Shown: one piece after another, positions 62,212-64,000 of the stretch
Layout: each line of letters opens with the position of its first letter
Numbering within the stretch: position 1 is the first letter of the stretch
Assembly: GCA_010909165.1 (NCBI GenBank)
Contig: MU008169.1
Coordinates: 806,001-870,000 of the forward strand
DNA: 64,000 nt
Reading direction: 5' to 3'
DNA from: Anthoceros angustus
Taxonomy: Eukaryota > Streptophyta > Anthocerotopsida > Anthocerotales > Anthocerotaceae
The notes under the pieces: model-generated
What the model was told of the DNA's origin: nothing
What the model saw: only the letters and a program-made list of their open reading frames with translations
Database searches by the model: none
Position numbers and translations under genes: made by a program

Positions 62212-62578
62212 TCACGAGGCCACGAGACACTCCGAGCTGCTCTTGTCGGATCGTTCTCTTGCCTGCCTGCTACCCGGGTTTTCGACATACATGCAAGCAC
62301 TTGTCCCGTGATCATCCAATGTCCCTTCCCTCATCAGTTCTTGGGTTTCTTCCCACACTTCAGCCCTGTGGACACTCTTCGCTGCGCATGCGGTGACCGC
62401 CAATAAACTGCCTGGCTTTTCACCATTTCTCCTCATGCTGAGCGGAATTCTGGCTATGTGTGAGAAGTCCCCGTCTCACCATCGCGGTCTGTAAAATGCC
62501 ACCGAGTGCAATGGATCTACTCCCATTGCCGGTCCGTGTGTGGCATCAGCGCCAAGCAACACATCATAATTTCTTGCA
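62212..62578 (-). pseudogene. LTR retroelement, protease-to-RT linker (broken)
   Basis: Minus-strand NARNYDVLLGADATHT is the end of the protease domain in a shifted frame. HSVAFYRPRW-like and MRRNGEKPGSLLAVTACAAK pieces follow, with stops between. Reverse transcriptase motifs are not reached before the element ends. Confidence 0.55.
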
Positions 62579-62791
62579 TTAGATACCAACCTCAATGACC
62601 GAAGCATCCTCGGTGCTTGGCTTGAGCTGTATGCGAATCGGATCCCGAGTGATCCCCATCACTTGCTCTTTGGTACCCGCAGACGTGGAGATGCGCACCT
62701 CACATGGCTTCAATTTGTCTCCGTATAGCTGGAGTGCCTTCTGCACACGGGCACCAAGCAGCACTGGATCCGCACCCGTATCTACCAGCAC
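62579..62791 (-). pseudogene. LTR retroelement protease (broken)
   Basis: MLVDTGADPVLLGARVQKAL is the aspartic protease active site (DTGA), followed by LKPCEVRISTSAGTKEQVMG. The protease frame is +1 to the gag frame at about 62,795. Because the gag frame still encodes the protease's own lead-in (VAMVDNQGREVTVNCPRM), this looks like an indel and not a programmed frameshift. A stop follows VIEVGI. Confidence 0.75.
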
Positions 62792-64000
62792 ACATTCTGG
62801 GGCAATTCACTGTGACTTCTCGACCTTGATTGTCCACCATGGCGACGCCCCCTTTTCCTCGGGCAGCTGATTTCAAATGTTCACCACACAAGCTGGTAAG
62901 CCCGAACACTATGTCGACCTTTGCGGATGCCTTTTTCATCCAGGCCTGCATTGCCTGCTTGAATGGCTGCACCTTGACTCCCAGATCACGTAAGCTAACC
63001 ATGGGCATATCCATTGCCCTTTCCAGTAGGAGCTCCATACTGGGCGATTTTCTTTCTGAGGGGTTCACGGACTCATGATCCTCCACCTGCCTGAAGGCCG
63101 TGGGCATTTTGAGTTGATTTCTCGCCCTAATCCTTTTCCCTTTGACACCTTCCCCCATGACAATGTCACCTTTCATACCAGGGGCCACCTCCATGGTCAT
63201 CAATGCATATACTTCTTGATCCGAGTCATACTCCTCCAAAGGTGTGTTTGCGACTCCTGGTGTGCTTGCATTCATTGCCAACTGCTCTTGCAGTCTGTGC
63301 ACCTCACTGAGAAGCGCCTTTCGAGTGTAACCCACCGACGGTTTTATTTTGTCACCCAGCCGATCCCCAGCTCCTTTGGGCTTAAATTCTGGGTGAGCTT
63401 GCCAACATGCTGCCTCCATGTGACCTGTTTTGGCACAGGTCCTGCACACCTCCTTTTCCTTAGCTCCACCAACTCGGCATTCAAAGGCTTTGTGCGCACC
63501 CCTGCATCGCAGGCACTTTACCGTTGCCTTGGTGCTGACCGCACTGTTGGCTGGACGTTCCCTGGCAGGTGAATTTCTCCGCAGAGCATTCCCTTGTGAC
63601 TGTTCACGATGGGAGGTCCTTCCTTGTAGCTTTTGTGTATTTGCGGCATGCTGGTGCCCTTTGACGAGATTATGTTCTTCCCAATATGCACTGGTCACAG
63701 CGTCTCCTTTCATGACCCTTTCCGCCATTTCATAAGCCTGCTCCAACTCATAGTTTGCACCATGCAGCATGTGGAGAAAGTTAGCAATCACCCTCCTCTG
63801 TCTACCCGGAAGGGCGGCTATGTAGATTTGTGCGGCTTCCCGCATCGTCTTCACTCGTGTGTCCTTTACCAACTGCCTTAATCTCAGGTACGCCGACCTA
63901 AGGGGCTCATTGGGCTTGATGATGAATCTCGACAGCTCCTGGATCTTTTCTATGGAAGATACCGGAAACATCTCTACAAACCTGCTGAACATTTCATCCA
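62700..64000 (-). pseudogene. LTR retroelement gag, partial (continues past window)
   Basis: Open for at least 430 codons from the window edge: FIIKPNEPLRSAYLRLRQLV and AAQIYIAALPGRQRRVIANF resemble retrotransposon gag helices. Next come KCLRCRGAHKAFEC (CX2CX3HX4C, one residue short of canonical) and VCRTCAKTGHMEAAC (canonical CX2CX4HX4C zinc knuckle). Then a Lys/Glu-rich linker and HLKSAARGKGGVAMVDNQGR lead into the protease. The layout suits Ty3/gypsy-like elements better than copia, but assignment without RT is uncertain. It is the longest uninterrupted frame in the right part, so this element is younger than the copia element. Confidence 0.8.

Noticed and set aside
62595-63881. Plus-strand open frames of 80-165 codons
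   Set aside because: They are shadows of the minus-strand gag-protease frame, which has zinc knuckles and the DTGA site.

Overview
The window reads as nuclear DNA of a land plant. The signs are many copies of one plant-type SNF2 helicase of the DRD1/CLSY family (the remodelers of RNA-directed DNA methylation, RdDM), fragments of PPR genes, short GT-AG introns of about 50-100 bp, CCCTAAA (telobox-like) tracts, and a Ty1/copia retrotransposon primed by initiator Met-tRNA. A lycophyte such as Selaginella would fit, but that is only an impression. Nothing bacterial was seen. No gene in the window is demonstrably intact.

Layout. 1-0.8 kb: the 3' part of an unidentified multi-exon gene. About 1.9-43 kb: a mostly plus-strand array of degenerate DRD1/CLSY-like copies. 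A typical unit has a 5' stretch of CCCTAAA repeats, a stretch of TTGTAG repeats, SNF2 coding fragments, a conserved non-coding 3' module of about 0.3-0.7 kb, and a tRNA-derived tail. PPR fragments (8.9-13 kb and 39.8-40.7 kb, both strands) are joined to the same 3' modules. The longest left-hand copy (about 19.8-24.15 kb) has its 3' module split by a full-length, decayed copia element (24,338-29,781; TSD GGTAC). About 43.0-50.07 kb: a large palindrome whose arms are the C-terminal half of an SNF2 copy, its 3' module, tRNA-like tail and AT-rich flank. About 50-61.9 kb: a younger SNF2 subfamily with a nearly complete copy (58.3-59.9 kb, Walker A intact), plus an inverted copy of the 26.1-36.9 kb region. 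62.2-64 kb: the gag-protease part of a second LTR retrotransposon on the minus strand.

How it fits together. Two SNF2 subfamilies can be told apart. An older one fills the left half; a younger one with nearly identical copies fills 45-61 kb. Between 52 and 60.2 kb, SNF2 and copia segments alternate. The joins whose two parents are both visible share 9-12 bp with each, and similar joins occur at 10.6, 13.9, 14.7 and 32.0 kb. This suggests repeated microhomology-driven template switching, although an assembly or amplification artefact must be excluded.

The most interesting biological possibility is inference only. Palindromic and inverted copies of an RdDM remodeler gene could be transcribed into hairpin RNA, giving siRNAs against the functional remodeler gene elsewhere, in other words a self-regulating silencing locus.
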